Assembly (NCBI RefSeq): GCF_023243115.1
Contig: NZ_CP085081.1
Coordinates: 3,803,001-3,867,000, forward strand
From: Sediminicoccus sp. KRV36
GTDB taxonomy: Bacteria; Pseudomonadota; Alphaproteobacteria; Acetobacterales; Acetobacteraceae
Length of the DNA: 64,000 nucleotides
Direction: 5' to 3'
Shown one piece after another: positions 35,388 to 44,015 of this stretch. Each line of letters opens with the position of its first letter. The first letter of the stretch is position 1. The notes under the pieces are model-generated. The model did no database searches, was not told the origin of the DNA, and saw only the letters and a program-made list of their open reading frames with translations. The position numbers were made by a program, and so were the translations under genes.

Positions 35388-35509
35388 GGGGCCTCCGGCG
35401 GCTGGGGCCATGGGCCCCAGACCCCGATCCGGATGGCGGCCATGCAGGTCCAGGACCGCCCCGAAATCATTGGGGTCTGGGGCCCATGGCCCCAGCCGCC
35501 GGAGGCCCT
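35388..35509. repeat. Long palindromic intergenic element, copy 2
   Basis: The left arm 35389-35425 and right arm 35472-35508 are perfectly complementary over 37 bases around a 46-base loop. The arm core is the GGCCTCCGGCGGCTGGGG sequence shared with copies at 25591 and 36944. It begins one base after the kinase stop codon, so it may act as the operon terminator. Confidence 0.92.
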
Positions 35510-35608
35510 TCTTCTCGCCTGCACGCATGGCAGCCCCGCGTGCCCTGCGGCTGAAACCAGACGGGGGGCCACGCCAAATCCTGACGGCAATCGGAGGGTT
35601 TCCAGCCT

Positions 35609-36931
35609 ATGGCGCAACGGCAGCTGCATCTGGGGGCCTTCATGCGCCCCGTCGTCATCCACACCGGCGGCTGGCGCTATCCGGGGGCCTGGCCTGGCGC
35701 CAATTTCAGCTTTCCGCAGCTGAAGCAGCTCATTCAGACGCTGGAGGCCGGCAAGTTCGACGCCTTCTTCATGGCGGATCACCTGGCGCTGCTGAACATG
35801 CCCATCGAGGCGCTGCGCCGCAGCCACACCGCCACCAGCTTTGATCCGCTGACGCTGCTGCCGGCCCTGGCCGCCGTGACGGAGCGCATCGGGCTGATCG
35901 CCACCGCCTCCACCACCTATAACGACCCCTATCATGTGGCGCGGAAATTCGCCTCGCTCGATCATATCTCGAACGGGCGGGCGGGCTGGAACCTCGTGAC
36001 CACCGCGAACCCGGATGCGGCGCAGAATTTCGGCCAGGATGCGCATATGGCGCATGGCGAACGCTACAAGCGCGCCCGCGAATTCTACGATGTGGTGACC
36101 GGGCTGTGGGACAGCTTCGCCGATGACGCCTTCATCCGCGATGCGCAAAGCGGCATCTTCTGGGACCCCGCGCGGATGCATGTGCTGAACCATGTGGGGC
36201 CCGAGCTTTCGGTGCGCGGGCCGCTGAATGTGGCGCGCCCGGTGCAGGGCTGGCCGGTGATCGTGCAGGCCGGCGCCTCGGACGCCGGGCGGCAGATCGC
36301 GGCGGAAACCGCCGAGATGGTCTTCGCCGCCGGTGGTCCCATCGCCGAAGCCCAGGCCTTCTACGCCGATGTGAAGGGGCGCGCCGCAGCCCTTGGCCGC
36401 AACCCGGACCACCTCAAGATTCTGCCTGGCGTGCTGGTCGTGGTGGGCGCCACCCTGGAGGAAGCGCGGGCCAAGCGCGCCCTGCTGGACAGCCTGGTGC
36501 ATGAGGAAAGCGCCATCGGCGCGCTGTCCATCGCGCTCGGCGTGGATGCGCGCGACTTCGACCCGGATGGCCCGCTGCCCGAGATCCCGGAGACGGAGGC
36601 CAGCAAATCCGGCCGCGAACGCGCCATCAACATGGCACGGCGGGAGAACCTCACGGTGCGGCAACTGGCGCAGCGCCTGGGCGGCTATGGCGGTGCCGCG
36701 ATGGTGGGCACGCCGGCCAGCATCGCCGATGAGATGGAGGCCTGGCTGGAGGGCCGCGCCTGTGACGGCTTCAACGTGATGTTCCCCTATGTGCCAGGGG
36801 GCCTCGTGGATTTCGTCGAGCAGGTGGTGCCGGAATTGCAGCGCCGCGGATTGTTCCGGCGGGATTATGCGGGGACGACGCTGCGCGAGCATCTGGGGCT
36901 GCCACGGCCGGCCAATCGCTTTTTTGGCTGA
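35609..36931 (+). CDS. NtaA/SnaA/DszA-family flavin-dependent monooxygenase
   Basis: 440 residues, the usual length of this LLM subfamily. Signs are MRPVVIHTGGWRYPGAWPGANF near the start, FDAFFMADHLAL, ARKFASLDHISNGRAGWNLVTTANPDAAQNFG and VIVQAGASDAGRQIAAETAEMVF. Relatives oxidise nitrilotriacetate, dibenzothiophene sulfone or pristinamycin with FMNH2 from a separate reductase, which is not present here. GGAGGG lies about 10 bases upstream of ATG 35609. It is framed by two copies of the palindromic element, so it is transcribed alone. Confidence 0.88.
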   Translation: MAQRQLHLGAFMRPVVIHTGGWRYPGAWPGANFSFPQLKQLIQTLEAGKFDAFFMADHLALLNMPIEALRRSHTATSFDPLTLLPALAAVTERIGLIATASTTYNDPYHVARKFASLDHISNGRAGWNLVTTANPDAAQNFGQDAHMAHGERYKRAREFYDVVTGLWDSFADDAFIRDAQSGIFWDPARMHVLNHVGPELSVRGPLNVARPVQGWPVIVQAGASDAGRQIAAETAEMVFAAGGPIAEAQAFYADVKGRAAALGRNPDHLKILPGVLVVVGATLEEARAKRALLDSLVHEESAIGALSIALGVDARDFDPDGPLPEIPETEASKSGRERAINMARRENLTVRQLAQRLGGYGGAAMVGTPASIADEMEAWLEGRACDGFNVMFPYVPGGLVDFVEQVVPELQRRGLFRRDYAGTTLREHLGLPRPANRFFG

Positions 36932-36943
36932 GTGCTGCCTCAG

Positions 36944-37031
36944 AAGGGCCTCCGGCGGCTGGGGCCATGGGCCCCAGACCCCGTTTGTTGTGGCTGGGTC
37001 CGGCCCATGGCCCCAGCCGCCGGAGGCCCTT
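36944..37031. repeat. Long palindromic intergenic element, copy 3
   Basis: Arms 36944-36973 and 37002-37031 are perfectly complementary over 30 bases with a 28-base loop. The loop-proximal third of the right arm has diverged from copies 1 and 2, while the left arm still reads the full sequence. It lies between the converging monooxygenase and chemoreceptor genes. Confidence 0.9.
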
Positions 37032-37049
37032 CGCCAAAGTGAACTCGCC

Positions 37050-38543
37050 CTAAGCCGCCAGCCGCTTGGACGTCTCCACCACCTTGCGCGTCTTGTCCTC
37101 CGCGCTGGCGGCGGCGGTGGCGATCTCCTCCAGGCTGCGATTGACACTCTCCACCGCACCCGCCGCGGATTGCATATTGGCGGACATGTCGCGCGTGACG
37201 CCGCTTTGCTGCTCCACCGCGGCGGCGATGCCGGTGGTGATGCCATCAATCCGCGCAATCGCATCGGCGATGGAGGCGATGGCGGCCACGGCGCCTTCCA
37301 CGGCGGTCTGCACCTGGCCGACCTGGGCGGCAATCTCCTCCGTGGCGCGGGCCGTCTGCCCCGCCAACCCCTTCACCTCGGAGGCGACGACGGCGAAACC
37401 CTTGCCCGCATCCCCCGCCCGCGCCGCCTCGATGGTGGCGTTCAGCGCCAGCAGGTTGGTCTGCCCCGCGATATCGGTGATGAGGCGCACCACCTGGGTG
37501 ATCTTCTCGGCCGCCGTGACCAGTTCCGTCACCATGCGCGTGGCCCGGTCCGCCTCGCCCGTGGCGGCGGTGGTGGAGCGGGACGCCTCGGCGATCTGGC
37601 GGCTGATCTCATGGACCGAGGCCGCCAATTGCTCGGCGCCGGCCGCCACGGCCTGCACGCTCATCGCCGTCTCGCGCGAGCGGCCGACGGCCTCGGCGGC
37701 GCGATTCTGGGTGAGGGAGACGGTGCTGCCCACCTCGTTCAGCTCGGCGTCCACCTCCTGGCCGAGGGCGACGCGGCGCTGGCGTTCCTGCATCTGCGCC
37801 GTGATGTCGGTCGCGTATTTGACGATCTTCACCGGGCGGCCGGTCATGTCGAGGATGGGGGTATAGGCGGCCTCGATCCAGATTTCGCGGCCGCCCTTGC
37901 CCAGGCGGCGGAACTGGCCGCGGCAGTTTTCGCCACGCGCCAGCGCCTCCCACATCTGGCGATAGGCCGGCAGCGCGGCTTCGGCCGGGTCCATGAAGAT
38001 GCGGTGGTGCCGGCCCCGGATTTCGCTGAGGCCATAGCCTGTCGCGGCCAGGAAATTGGCATTGGCGTCGAGGATATGGGCATCCAGCGTGAAGCTGATC
38101 ACCGCCTGGGCCCGGCCGATGGCGGCCACCTGGCCATCATGATCGGCCGCGCGCAGGCTGCGCTCGGTGATGTCGGAAGCGAGCTTGATGATGCGCACCA
38201 CCTGGCCCCCGGCGCCCATCACCGGGCAATAGGTGGCCTGGATGTAGATCTCCCGCCCGCCCTTGCCGAGGCGCTTGAACTGGGAGGATTGGTGGCGCCC
38301 GGCGCGCAGCTCATCCCAGAAGCAGCGGTATTCCGGGCTTTCGGCGGTGCCGGGCTCCAGGAACATCCCGTGATGGCGGCCGCGCACCTCTTCCAGCGTG
38401 TAGCCCATCACCTCCAGGAACAGCGGATTCGCCTCGATGATGGTGCCATCGGGCTCGAAGCTGATCGCCGCATGCGCGGCCATGACCGCCGAAAGCGCCC
38501 CCGCCGCGCCCGAGGGAATGAGATGGGAGAGCCAGTTCGTCAT
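37050..38543 (-). CDS. Soluble methyl-accepting chemotaxis protein with two PAS domains
   Basis: 497 residues without membrane helices. Two PAS/PAC units, at about 22-135 and 145-257, are near duplicates ([22 protein letters not shown] and [22 protein letters not shown]; both end in an IIKLASDIT- or [13 protein letters not shown] PAC). The MA signalling domain includes the hairpin tip [24 protein letters not shown]. It resembles aerotaxis-type cytoplasmic receptors; a flavin or heme cofactor is possible but not shown. ATG 38543 follows GAGGA closely. No che genes are in the window. Confidence 0.9.
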   Translation of the reverse strand: MTNWLSHLIPSGAAGALSAVMAAHAAISFEPDGTIIEANPLFLEVMGYTLEEVRGRHHGMFLEPGTAESPEYRCFWDELRAGRHQSSQFKRLGKGGREIYIQATYCPVMGAGGQVVRIIKLASDITERSLRAADHDGQVAAIGRAQAVISFTLDAHILDANANFLAATGYGLSEIRGRHHRIFMDPAEAALPAYRQMWEALARGENCRGQFRRLGKGGREIWIEAAYTPILDMTGRPVKIVKYATDITAQMQERQRRVALGQEVDAELNEVGSTVSLTQNRAAEAVGRSRETAMSVQAVAAGAEQLAASVHEISRQIAEASRSTTAATGEADRATRMVTELVTAAEKITQVVRLITDIAGQTNLLALNATIEAARAGDAGKGFAVVASEVKGLAGQTARATEEIAAQVGQVQTAVEGAVAAIASIADAIARIDGITTGIAAAVEQQSGVTRDMSANMQSAAGAVESVNRSLEEIATAAASAEDKTRKVVETSKRLAA

Positions 38544-38695
38544 GGGATCCTCGCCTTGCCGTGCCTGGCCCATTTGGCCAGTGCAAGCGGGATAACGCCG
38601 ATTGCATGAAAGCGCGGTTAAGGCGCCCCAAGCCGGGAAACGCGGGAATTCCGGGCCAGCCCCGACCCAGCGCCGATCAGCCCCGCGCCGGCAGG

Positions 38696-39700
38696 CTACT
38701 CGACGCGGCCGATGCGCTGGACGGCGGCCACGAGCCGGGCGGAATCCTCGGCGAAGAAGCGCGCGAAATCCGGTGCGTCGAGATAGCGCGGGGGGGAACC
38801 CGCCGTCTCGAAGGCGCGCAGCAGATCGGCATCCTGCATGGCCTGGCGCAGGCTTTCGCGCAGCCGCAGCTGGATCGGCGCCGGTGTGGCGACGGGCGCG
38901 AAAAGCCCGGCCCAGATGTAGAACTCCACCTCCCCGAAGCCAGCCTCGATGAAGGTCGGCACCTCGGGGAAGGCCGGCGCGCGTTCGCGCCCCCAGCAGC
39001 CCAGAACGCGCAGCCGGCCGGTCTGCACATGCTGCGTGAGGGTGCCGGGCGCGGTCGCCAGCGCCTGGATATTGCCGGAGAGCAGCGCCGTGATGGCCGG
39101 GCCCGCCCCCTGGAAGGGGACATGCAGCAGGCGAATCCGTGCGGCGGCCGCAAACATCTCCATCGCCACATGCAGCGTGCCATAGGCGCCCGAGGAGCCA
39201 TAGGGGATATCGCCCGGCCGGGCGCGCGCGGCGGCCACGAATTCCGCGAGGTTCCGCCAGGGGGCGCTGGCCGGCACGGCCAGCATCGTGGGGTCGGCAT
39301 TCACCAGCCCGATCGGGGCGAATTGCTCCACCGTATAGGGCGGCGCGCGGCCAAACAGCTTTTCCGCCTCGGGGATGACGGCAAGGGAGGAGAGCGCCAT
39401 GAGCAGCGTCTGCCCATCGGCGGGGGCGCGGGCGACGAAGCCCGAGCCGATGGCCCCGGCGCCGCCCGGCCGGTTCTGCACCACCACCGCCTGGCGGAGG
39501 TTGCGCTCCATGGCGGCGGCAACCGGGCGCGCGGCAAGGTCCGCCTGGCCGCCGGGCGGAAAGCCCACGACCATGGTGACGGGGCGGCTCGGGAATTCAG
39601 CCGTCTGCGCGGCGGAATCGCGCGCCCAGCCCAAGGGCGCGGCCAAGGGCAGGGGCGCGGCCAAGGGCAGGGCGAGCAGGTCGCGGCGCGGGAGCTTCAT
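38696..39700 (-). CDS. Bug/TctC-family receptor of the amidase/FAH cluster
   Basis: 334 residues. The export signal contains a duplicated [13 protein letters not shown] stretch that corresponds to a DNA repeat. Mature motifs are [71 protein letters not shown] and [20 protein letters not shown] periplasmic carboxylate binder, again without TctAB. Its start overlaps the stop of a 62-residue ORF (ATGA), the end of a minus-strand cluster with an amidase and an FAH-family protein. Confidence 0.9.
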   Translation of the reverse strand: MKLPRRDLLALPLAAPLPLAAPLGWARDSAAQTAEFPSRPVTMVVGFPPGGQADLAARPVAAAMERNLRQAVVVQNRPGGAGAIGSGFVARAPADGQTLLMALSSLAVIPEAEKLFGRAPPYTVEQFAPIGLVNADPTMLAVPASAPWRNLAEFVAAARARPGDIPYGSSGAYGTLHVAMEMFAAAARIRLLHVPFQGAGPAITALLSGNIQALATAPGTLTQHVQTGRLRVLGCWGRERAPAFPEVPTFIEAGFGEVEFYIWAGLFAPVATPAPIQLRLRESLRQAMQDADLLRAFETAGSPPRYLDAPDFARFFAEDSARLVAAVQRIGRVE

Positions 39701-39885
39701 GCGGCGGCGGCGGACTCATGTTCATCGGCCGGGCGCATGGCGGCCGCGGCGCTGAGTTCGGGATCACCGCCATGGGGTGGCTCATAGAAGGCCGCCGCAT
39801 TGGGGGCCTGCTCCGGCAGCTTGCAGATCTGCGTGGCTGTCAGGGGCCGGCGGCGAAGCATGGGCAAGTGTATGGGTCCACGCAT
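39697..39885 (-). CDS. Small hypothetical protein coupled to the Bug receptor gene
   Basis: 62 residues from ATG 39885, which has AAGGA 9 bases upstream; the longer frame would need a TTG at 39927 without a ribosome site. It reads MRGPIHLPMLRRRPLTATQI and ends in an acidic, Ala-rich tail. There is no signal peptide or membrane helix. The ATGA overlap with the receptor start is the main support; the product may matter less than the coupling. Function unknown. Confidence 0.5.
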   Translation of the reverse strand: MRGPIHLPMLRRRPLTATQICKLPEQAPNAAAFYEPPHGGDPELSAAAAMRPADEHESAAAA

Positions 39886-39935
39886 GATCTTGATCCTTGC
39901 ACCGGCGTTGTCACTCAATAGTCGCAAAGCAGCCG

Positions 39936-40808
39936 TCAGGCCACCCGATTCTCCAGGGTCCCGATTCCCGGAACTTCAATCCGCACCACATCCCCCGAGG
40001 CGAGGAAACGCGGCGGCGTGAAGCCGATGCCCACCCCCGCCGGGGTGCCGGTGGCAATGACGTCACCCGGCTCCAGCGTGATGGCGGCGCTGATCGCTTC
40101 GATCAGCGTGGGCACGTCGAAGATGAGGTCACTGACGGGGGCATGCTGCCGCTGCTCGCCATTCACCCAGGTGGTGAGGGTCAGCGCCGTGGGGTCGGGC
40201 ACCTCGTCGGCCGTCAGGATGGCGGGGCCCATGGGGCAGAAGCTGTCCAGCCCCTTGCCGAGGATCCATTGGCTGTGGCGCTTCTGCAGATGCCGCGCCG
40301 TCACGTCATTGATGATGGTGTAGCCAAAGACATGCTTCAGCGCGTCAGCCTTGGTGATGCCGCGCCCACCCTTGCCGATGACGACACCCAGTTCGCCCTC
40401 GTAATCCAGGCCGCCCGTGGGATCGAGGTGGCCCAGGATGGGCTCGCCGGTCGCGATGATGCTGGTGTGTGGCTTGCTGAACACCACGGGAAAGGGCGGC
40501 ACCACATCCTTGGCGCCACCATCGAAGCCGGAGCCCGCGAATTCCTTGGCGTGCTCATGGTAGTTCTTGCCGACGCAGAACACGTTCTTCGGCGGGCGCG
40601 GGATCGGCGCCAGCAGCCGCGCCTCGGTGACGATGGGGGCTTCCATCACGGCCGGCACGCGGCCCGCCGCGATGCGGCCGGACGCGATGAGGCCCAGCAT
40701 GTCCCGCGGCAGGGAGGGATCGAGGGCGGTGATGTCGCGCACGGCGCCGGAGGCATCAAGCGCACCCACCCGGGTGCCCATGCCATCGGTAAAGGTCACA
40801 AGCCGCAC
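39936..40808 (-). CDS. Fumarylacetoacetate hydrolase-family protein
   Basis: 290 residues from GTG 40808, with GGGAG 6 bases upstream. The FAH C-domain is complete: NVFCVGKNYHEHAKEF, the metal-binding DYEGELGVVIGKGGRGI, GYTIINDVTARHLQ and PGDVIATGTPAGVG. Members include ureidoglycolate lyase, acylpyruvate hydrolases and 2-hydroxyhepta-2,4-diene-1,7-dioate isomerase. The neighbouring amidase and Bug receptor suggest breakdown of an imported carboxylate or amide. Confidence 0.9.
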   Translation of the reverse strand: MRLVTFTDGMGTRVGALDASGAVRDITALDPSLPRDMLGLIASGRIAAGRVPAVMEAPIVTEARLLAPIPRPPKNVFCVGKNYHEHAKEFAGSGFDGGAKDVVPPFPVVFSKPHTSIIATGEPILGHLDPTGGLDYEGELGVVIGKGGRGITKADALKHVFGYTIINDVTARHLQKRHSQWILGKGLDSFCPMGPAILTADEVPDPTALTLTTWVNGEQRQHAPVSDLIFDVPTLIEAISAAITLEPGDVIATGTPAGVGIGFTPPRFLASGDVVRIEVPGIGTLENRVA

Positions 40809-40883
40809 GCGTCGCTCCCGCCCTGATCAGGGGGCGGGGTGAAGCATCTTTTCATGACCGTTACAAGACAGGGGGGTGAAATG

Positions 40884-40910
40884 CGCGGGCGGGGTCCGGG
40901 CCGGCCCGCG
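40884..40910. other. Hairpin between amidase stop and FAH gene
   Basis: CGCGGGC at 40884-40890 pairs with GCCCGCG at 40904-40910, directly downstream of the minus-strand amidase stop. It could attenuate or stabilise the message between the two genes. The local GC content makes chance pairing possible. Confidence 0.35.
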
Positions 40911-42305
40911 CTACAGCGGCGGGGCGGCGGGTGTCTGCAGCGCCAGTTCGATCACGCGCGCCGCCTGGAAGCACAGGTCATCCCGGTAGAGGGCGGCAGC
41001 CACCTGCACGGCGCGGGGCATGCCCTCGGAATCCAGCCCGACGGGCACCGAGATCGCCGGCTGGCGCGTGAGGTTGTGGGTGAAGGTCCAGGGCGCCCAA
41101 TCGCGCCACAGCGCCATGCGGGGCTGGATGGTCGGCTGATCCGCGCCGAACGCCGCGGTCGGCGTGCAGGGCGTCAGCATCAGGTCATAACGCTGGTGGA
41201 AGCGCGCCATGGCGTGCGCCGCCTCGATCCGCAGCGCATCGGCGGCGAGGAAATCCACCGCACTCATCTGGCCCTCGGCGGCGGCGACCTCGGCGATGCC
41301 GTCATCCAGCAGATGCCGCTTTTCCTCGGGCACGGAGGCCAGCAGGCGGGAAAGTGCCACCCCCCAGACACGGCCGAAAATGGCGCGCGTGTCCGGCAAT
41401 TCCGGGTCGGCTTCCTCGATGATGGCGCCGGCGGCTTCGAGGGCGCGGGCGGCCTGCATCAGCGCCGTCTCGCCCTCGGCATCGAGGGGCGCGTCAAAGC
41501 CCATGCGGCGGACCAGGGCGACGCGCAGGCCGGTCACACCCTCCTCGATGCCGTCCCGCCAGTCGCGCTTTTCATCTGGCAGGCAGAAGGGGTCGCGCAG
41601 GTCATGCCGGGCCATGGCGTTCATCATCAGCGCCGCATCCCGCACGCCGCGCGCCATGGGGCCGGCGACGGCGACATTGGCGAAGGCGCCGAGCGGCCAT
41701 TGCGGCACGCGCCCGAAGCTGGGCTTCACGCCCACCACGCCGCAAAACGCCGCCGGGATGCGGATCGAACCGCCGGCATCCGTGCCGATATGCAAGGGCC
41801 CGAAGCAGGCGGCGGCTGCGGCCCCTGCCCCGCTGGAGGAACCGCCCGGCGTGCGCTCGCGATTCCAGGGGTTGCGGGTGATGCCGTGCAGCGGGCAATC
41901 GCCCGGCGACTTCCAGCCGAATTCCGTGGTGGTGGTCTTGCCGATGATGACCGCACCCGCGAGCTTGAGGCCGAGCACCGAGGGCGCATCTTCGGTGGCG
42001 GGGGTGGCGTCCGTGGTGCGGCTGCCGCGCCGCGTCGGGAAGCCCGCGACGTTCAGCAGATCCTTCACCGTGACGGGCACGCCATCCAGCCCCCCCATGG
42101 GGCGCCCCGCCGCCCAGCGCGCCTCACTCTCGCCCGCCTGTTGCAGGGCGCGGGGATTGAGGGCGGCGAAGGCATTCACCCAGGGGTTCATGCGGGCGAT
42201 GCGCTCGGTCACGGCCTTCAGCGCCTCGACCGGTGAGAGGGCGCGGCGGGCAAAGAGCGTCAGAAGCTCTTCGGCTTCCATCAGGGCAGGGTCGGTCTGG
42301 GTCAT
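40911..42305 (-). CDS. Amidase signature family hydrolase
   Basis: 464 residues. The catalytic set is present: VPVTVKDLLNVAG (Lys), TPGGSSSGAGAAAA (cis-Ser) and IGTDAGGSIRIPAAFCG (nucleophile Ser). It differs from the amidase at 2202 in most other positions, so it is not a recent duplicate. It heads the minus-strand cluster with the FAH-family gene, a small ORF and a Bug receptor. The physiological substrate is unknown; the context suggests an amide whose acid is then processed by the FAH-type enzyme. Confidence 0.88.
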   Translation of the reverse strand: MTQTDPALMEAEELLTLFARRALSPVEALKAVTERIARMNPWVNAFAALNPRALQQAGESEARWAAGRPMGGLDGVPVTVKDLLNVAGFPTRRGSRTTDATPATEDAPSVLGLKLAGAVIIGKTTTTEFGWKSPGDCPLHGITRNPWNRERTPGGSSSGAGAAAAACFGPLHIGTDAGGSIRIPAAFCGVVGVKPSFGRVPQWPLGAFANVAVAGPMARGVRDAALMMNAMARHDLRDPFCLPDEKRDWRDGIEEGVTGLRVALVRRMGFDAPLDAEGETALMQAARALEAAGAIIEEADPELPDTRAIFGRVWGVALSRLLASVPEEKRHLLDDGIAEVAAAEGQMSAVDFLAADALRIEAAHAMARFHQRYDLMLTPCTPTAAFGADQPTIQPRMALWRDWAPWTFTHNLTRQPAISVPVGLDSEGMPRAVQVAAALYRDDLCFQAARVIELALQTPAAPPL

Positions 42306-42353
42306 GCGCGCAAGATGCCCGCGCGAGGGCCGCGCGTCACCTGTGCAGGGCGG

Positions 42354-42593
42354 TCAGGCCGGTTCGGCGAGGTCGAGGCGGCGTTCGACTCGTTCCATGC
42401 GGTCGCTCAGCCGGTCCACGCGGGCCGAGAGATGCGCATCGGGCTATGCCAGATGGGCGAGTTCACGGCGCACGGCGGCGAGGCCGAGTTCCACGGCCGT
42501 CAGCCGCGCCTTCACCTCGCGCACATCCTCGCGCAATTCGCCAATCTCGGCACGGATGTATCGCAGATGTTCCAGGACAAGGTTGTCACTCAT
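42354..42593 (-). pseudogene. Small coiled-coil gene interrupted by an in-frame amber codon
   Basis: From ATG 42593 the frame reads MSDNLVLEHLRYIRAEIGEL, continues as a heptad coiled coil, meets TAG at 42446-42444 (codon 50), then goes on with DAHLSARVDRLSDRMERVER up to TGA at 42354. The full 79-residue reading matches a small coiled-coil family common in Acetobacteraceae, in which position 50 is a sense codon. No frameshift exists, so a single base change explains the break. A 49-residue product could still be made. No Shine-Dalgarno sequence is visible; the ATG follows an AT-rich GGTATATGTATT stretch. Confidence 0.75.
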
Positions 42594-42632
42594 GGAATAC
42601 ATATACCACGCGCAGGACGTGTTTGCATCGCC

Positions 42633-43928
42633 TCAATGCCGCGCCGCGACGGGGACGGGCGCGGGGCCGGGCCGGCGCCGTGCCAGGATGCGGCGGGTAT
42701 CCTCCGCCCGCCCGGCCTCGGCGCAGGCGCGCAGCAGGGTGAATTCCACCAGATCCGTCTGGGCGCGGCTGCCGCCGATGCGCTCGCTTTGCGCCAGAAG
42801 CGGCTCCAGCGTCTCGATCACCTCAGCGAAATCGCGCTGCTGAAAGGCGAGGAATGCGCGGGAGATGGCGGGGATGACCGGGCCCGAGGGGTAGCGCGCC
42901 TCACGCTCCAGCTCCGCCATCTCAGCGATGCGCGCCTCAAGCCCCGCGCCATCGCCGTTGATGGCCTGGGCCAGCATCACATGCAGGTCGGCGAAGGCGA
43001 TGCCGGGGCGCGGGAAATGGGCGAGGGCAAAGCCGTGCAATTCCCGCCAGGCGGCCTCATCGCGCGGCTGCCCGGCCAATTCCCAGCGCCACAGGAAGGA
43101 GGACGCGTCCTGCAGCTTCTGCCGCGCGGTGCCGCTGCCGCCCTGCACCGAAAACGCCGCGCGATAGAGGTCCCAGGCGGATGCCGCCTCGCCCGCTTCC
43201 AGCTCGCCCAGCGCCAGGTGCCAGTGCAGATGGCCATACAGAACGCCGCCGCGTGGATAGGTCTTCAGCCAGGTGCTGAGGAATGCGCGCGCGGCATCCG
43301 TCTCGCCCTCCTCATAGCAAAGATGGGCGCGGGAATGCGCGACCCAGGCGCTGTCCGGCCGCCGCGCGAAGGAGCGTTCGATGCGCGGACGCGCCGCCGC
43401 ATGCTGGCCATCCTCGTTCAGCGCCATGGCATGGGCGGAGGCGAACCACCAATCATCGCCGTAATGCGGCGCGAGCGCGTTCATCAGCGCAACCAGCCGC
43501 GCCTTCTGCCCGACGACGCCCGAGGAACCCAGCAGGCCATTGGGATTGGCGTTGGTGTTCAGCACCATCGCATCGCGCGGCCATTCGGCCAGATGCGCCA
43601 GCAGCGCCGCGAGCGACACATCCACACGGCCGCCCAGCAGGGTGCGGTAGAAGGCGATCTGGCTGGCCTCGCGCCGCGTGACGCCACCGGCCAGGGCTTC
43701 CGCCGTGGCGACGGCAGCGCGCGCCCCGGCCATCTCGCCCAGCAGCATCAGCGCCTGGGCGCGGCCGATATGGGCGAGGGCGAAACCAGGGTCGGCGGCG
43801 ATGGCGGCATCAAAGGCCGCGCCGATGCCGTCATATTGCGTCAACAGGCGATCCAGGCCGAGCGCATAGGCATCCCGCGCGGCTTCGGAGGCGGTGGAGA
43901 GGGGCAGGTCATATTGGTCAGCCAGCAT
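42633..43928 (-). CDS. TPR protein resembling TTC38
   Basis: 431 residues, all helical. Phrases such as DPGFALAHIGRAQALMLLGE, YGDDWWFASAHAMALNEDGQ, PDSAWVAHSRAHLCYEEGE and GVLYGHLHWHLALGELEAG fit the tetratricopeptide-repeat protein 38 family, whose bacterial members have no firm function. There is no signal peptide, so it is cytoplasmic. The last 15 residues are Arg/Pro-rich. It lies 39 bases upstream of the broken coiled-coil gene on the same strand. Confidence 0.8.
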   Translation of the reverse strand: MLADQYDLPLSTASEAARDAYALGLDRLLTQYDGIGAAFDAAIAADPGFALAHIGRAQALMLLGEMAGARAAVATAEALAGGVTRREASQIAFYRTLLGGRVDVSLAALLAHLAEWPRDAMVLNTNANPNGLLGSSGVVGQKARLVALMNALAPHYGDDWWFASAHAMALNEDGQHAAARPRIERSFARRPDSAWVAHSRAHLCYEEGETDAARAFLSTWLKTYPRGGVLYGHLHWHLALGELEAGEAASAWDLYRAAFSVQGGSGTARQKLQDASSFLWRWELAGQPRDEAAWRELHGFALAHFPRPGIAFADLHVMLAQAINGDGAGLEARIAEMAELEREARYPSGPVIPAISRAFLAFQQRDFAEVIETLEPLLAQSERIGGSRAQTDLVEFTLLRACAEAGRAEDTRRILARRRPGPAPVPVAARH

Positions 43929-44015
43929 CAGGCTCTTCCCCGAAGGAGGTCTGGGATAGCTTAACTGCGATTGAGCATCGCGCGAGAGGGGCAGTGAACA
44001 GCGGTGTACCAGGGA

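Noticed and set aside
39886..39927. Longer N-terminus for the small ORF before the Bug receptor
   Set aside because: It would need a TTG without a ribosome site, while ATG 39885 has AAGGA at good distance.
42444..42446. TAG as a pyrrolysine or programmed readthrough codon
   Set aside because: No pyrrolysine genes or readthrough signals are seen; a simple nonsense mutation is more likely.
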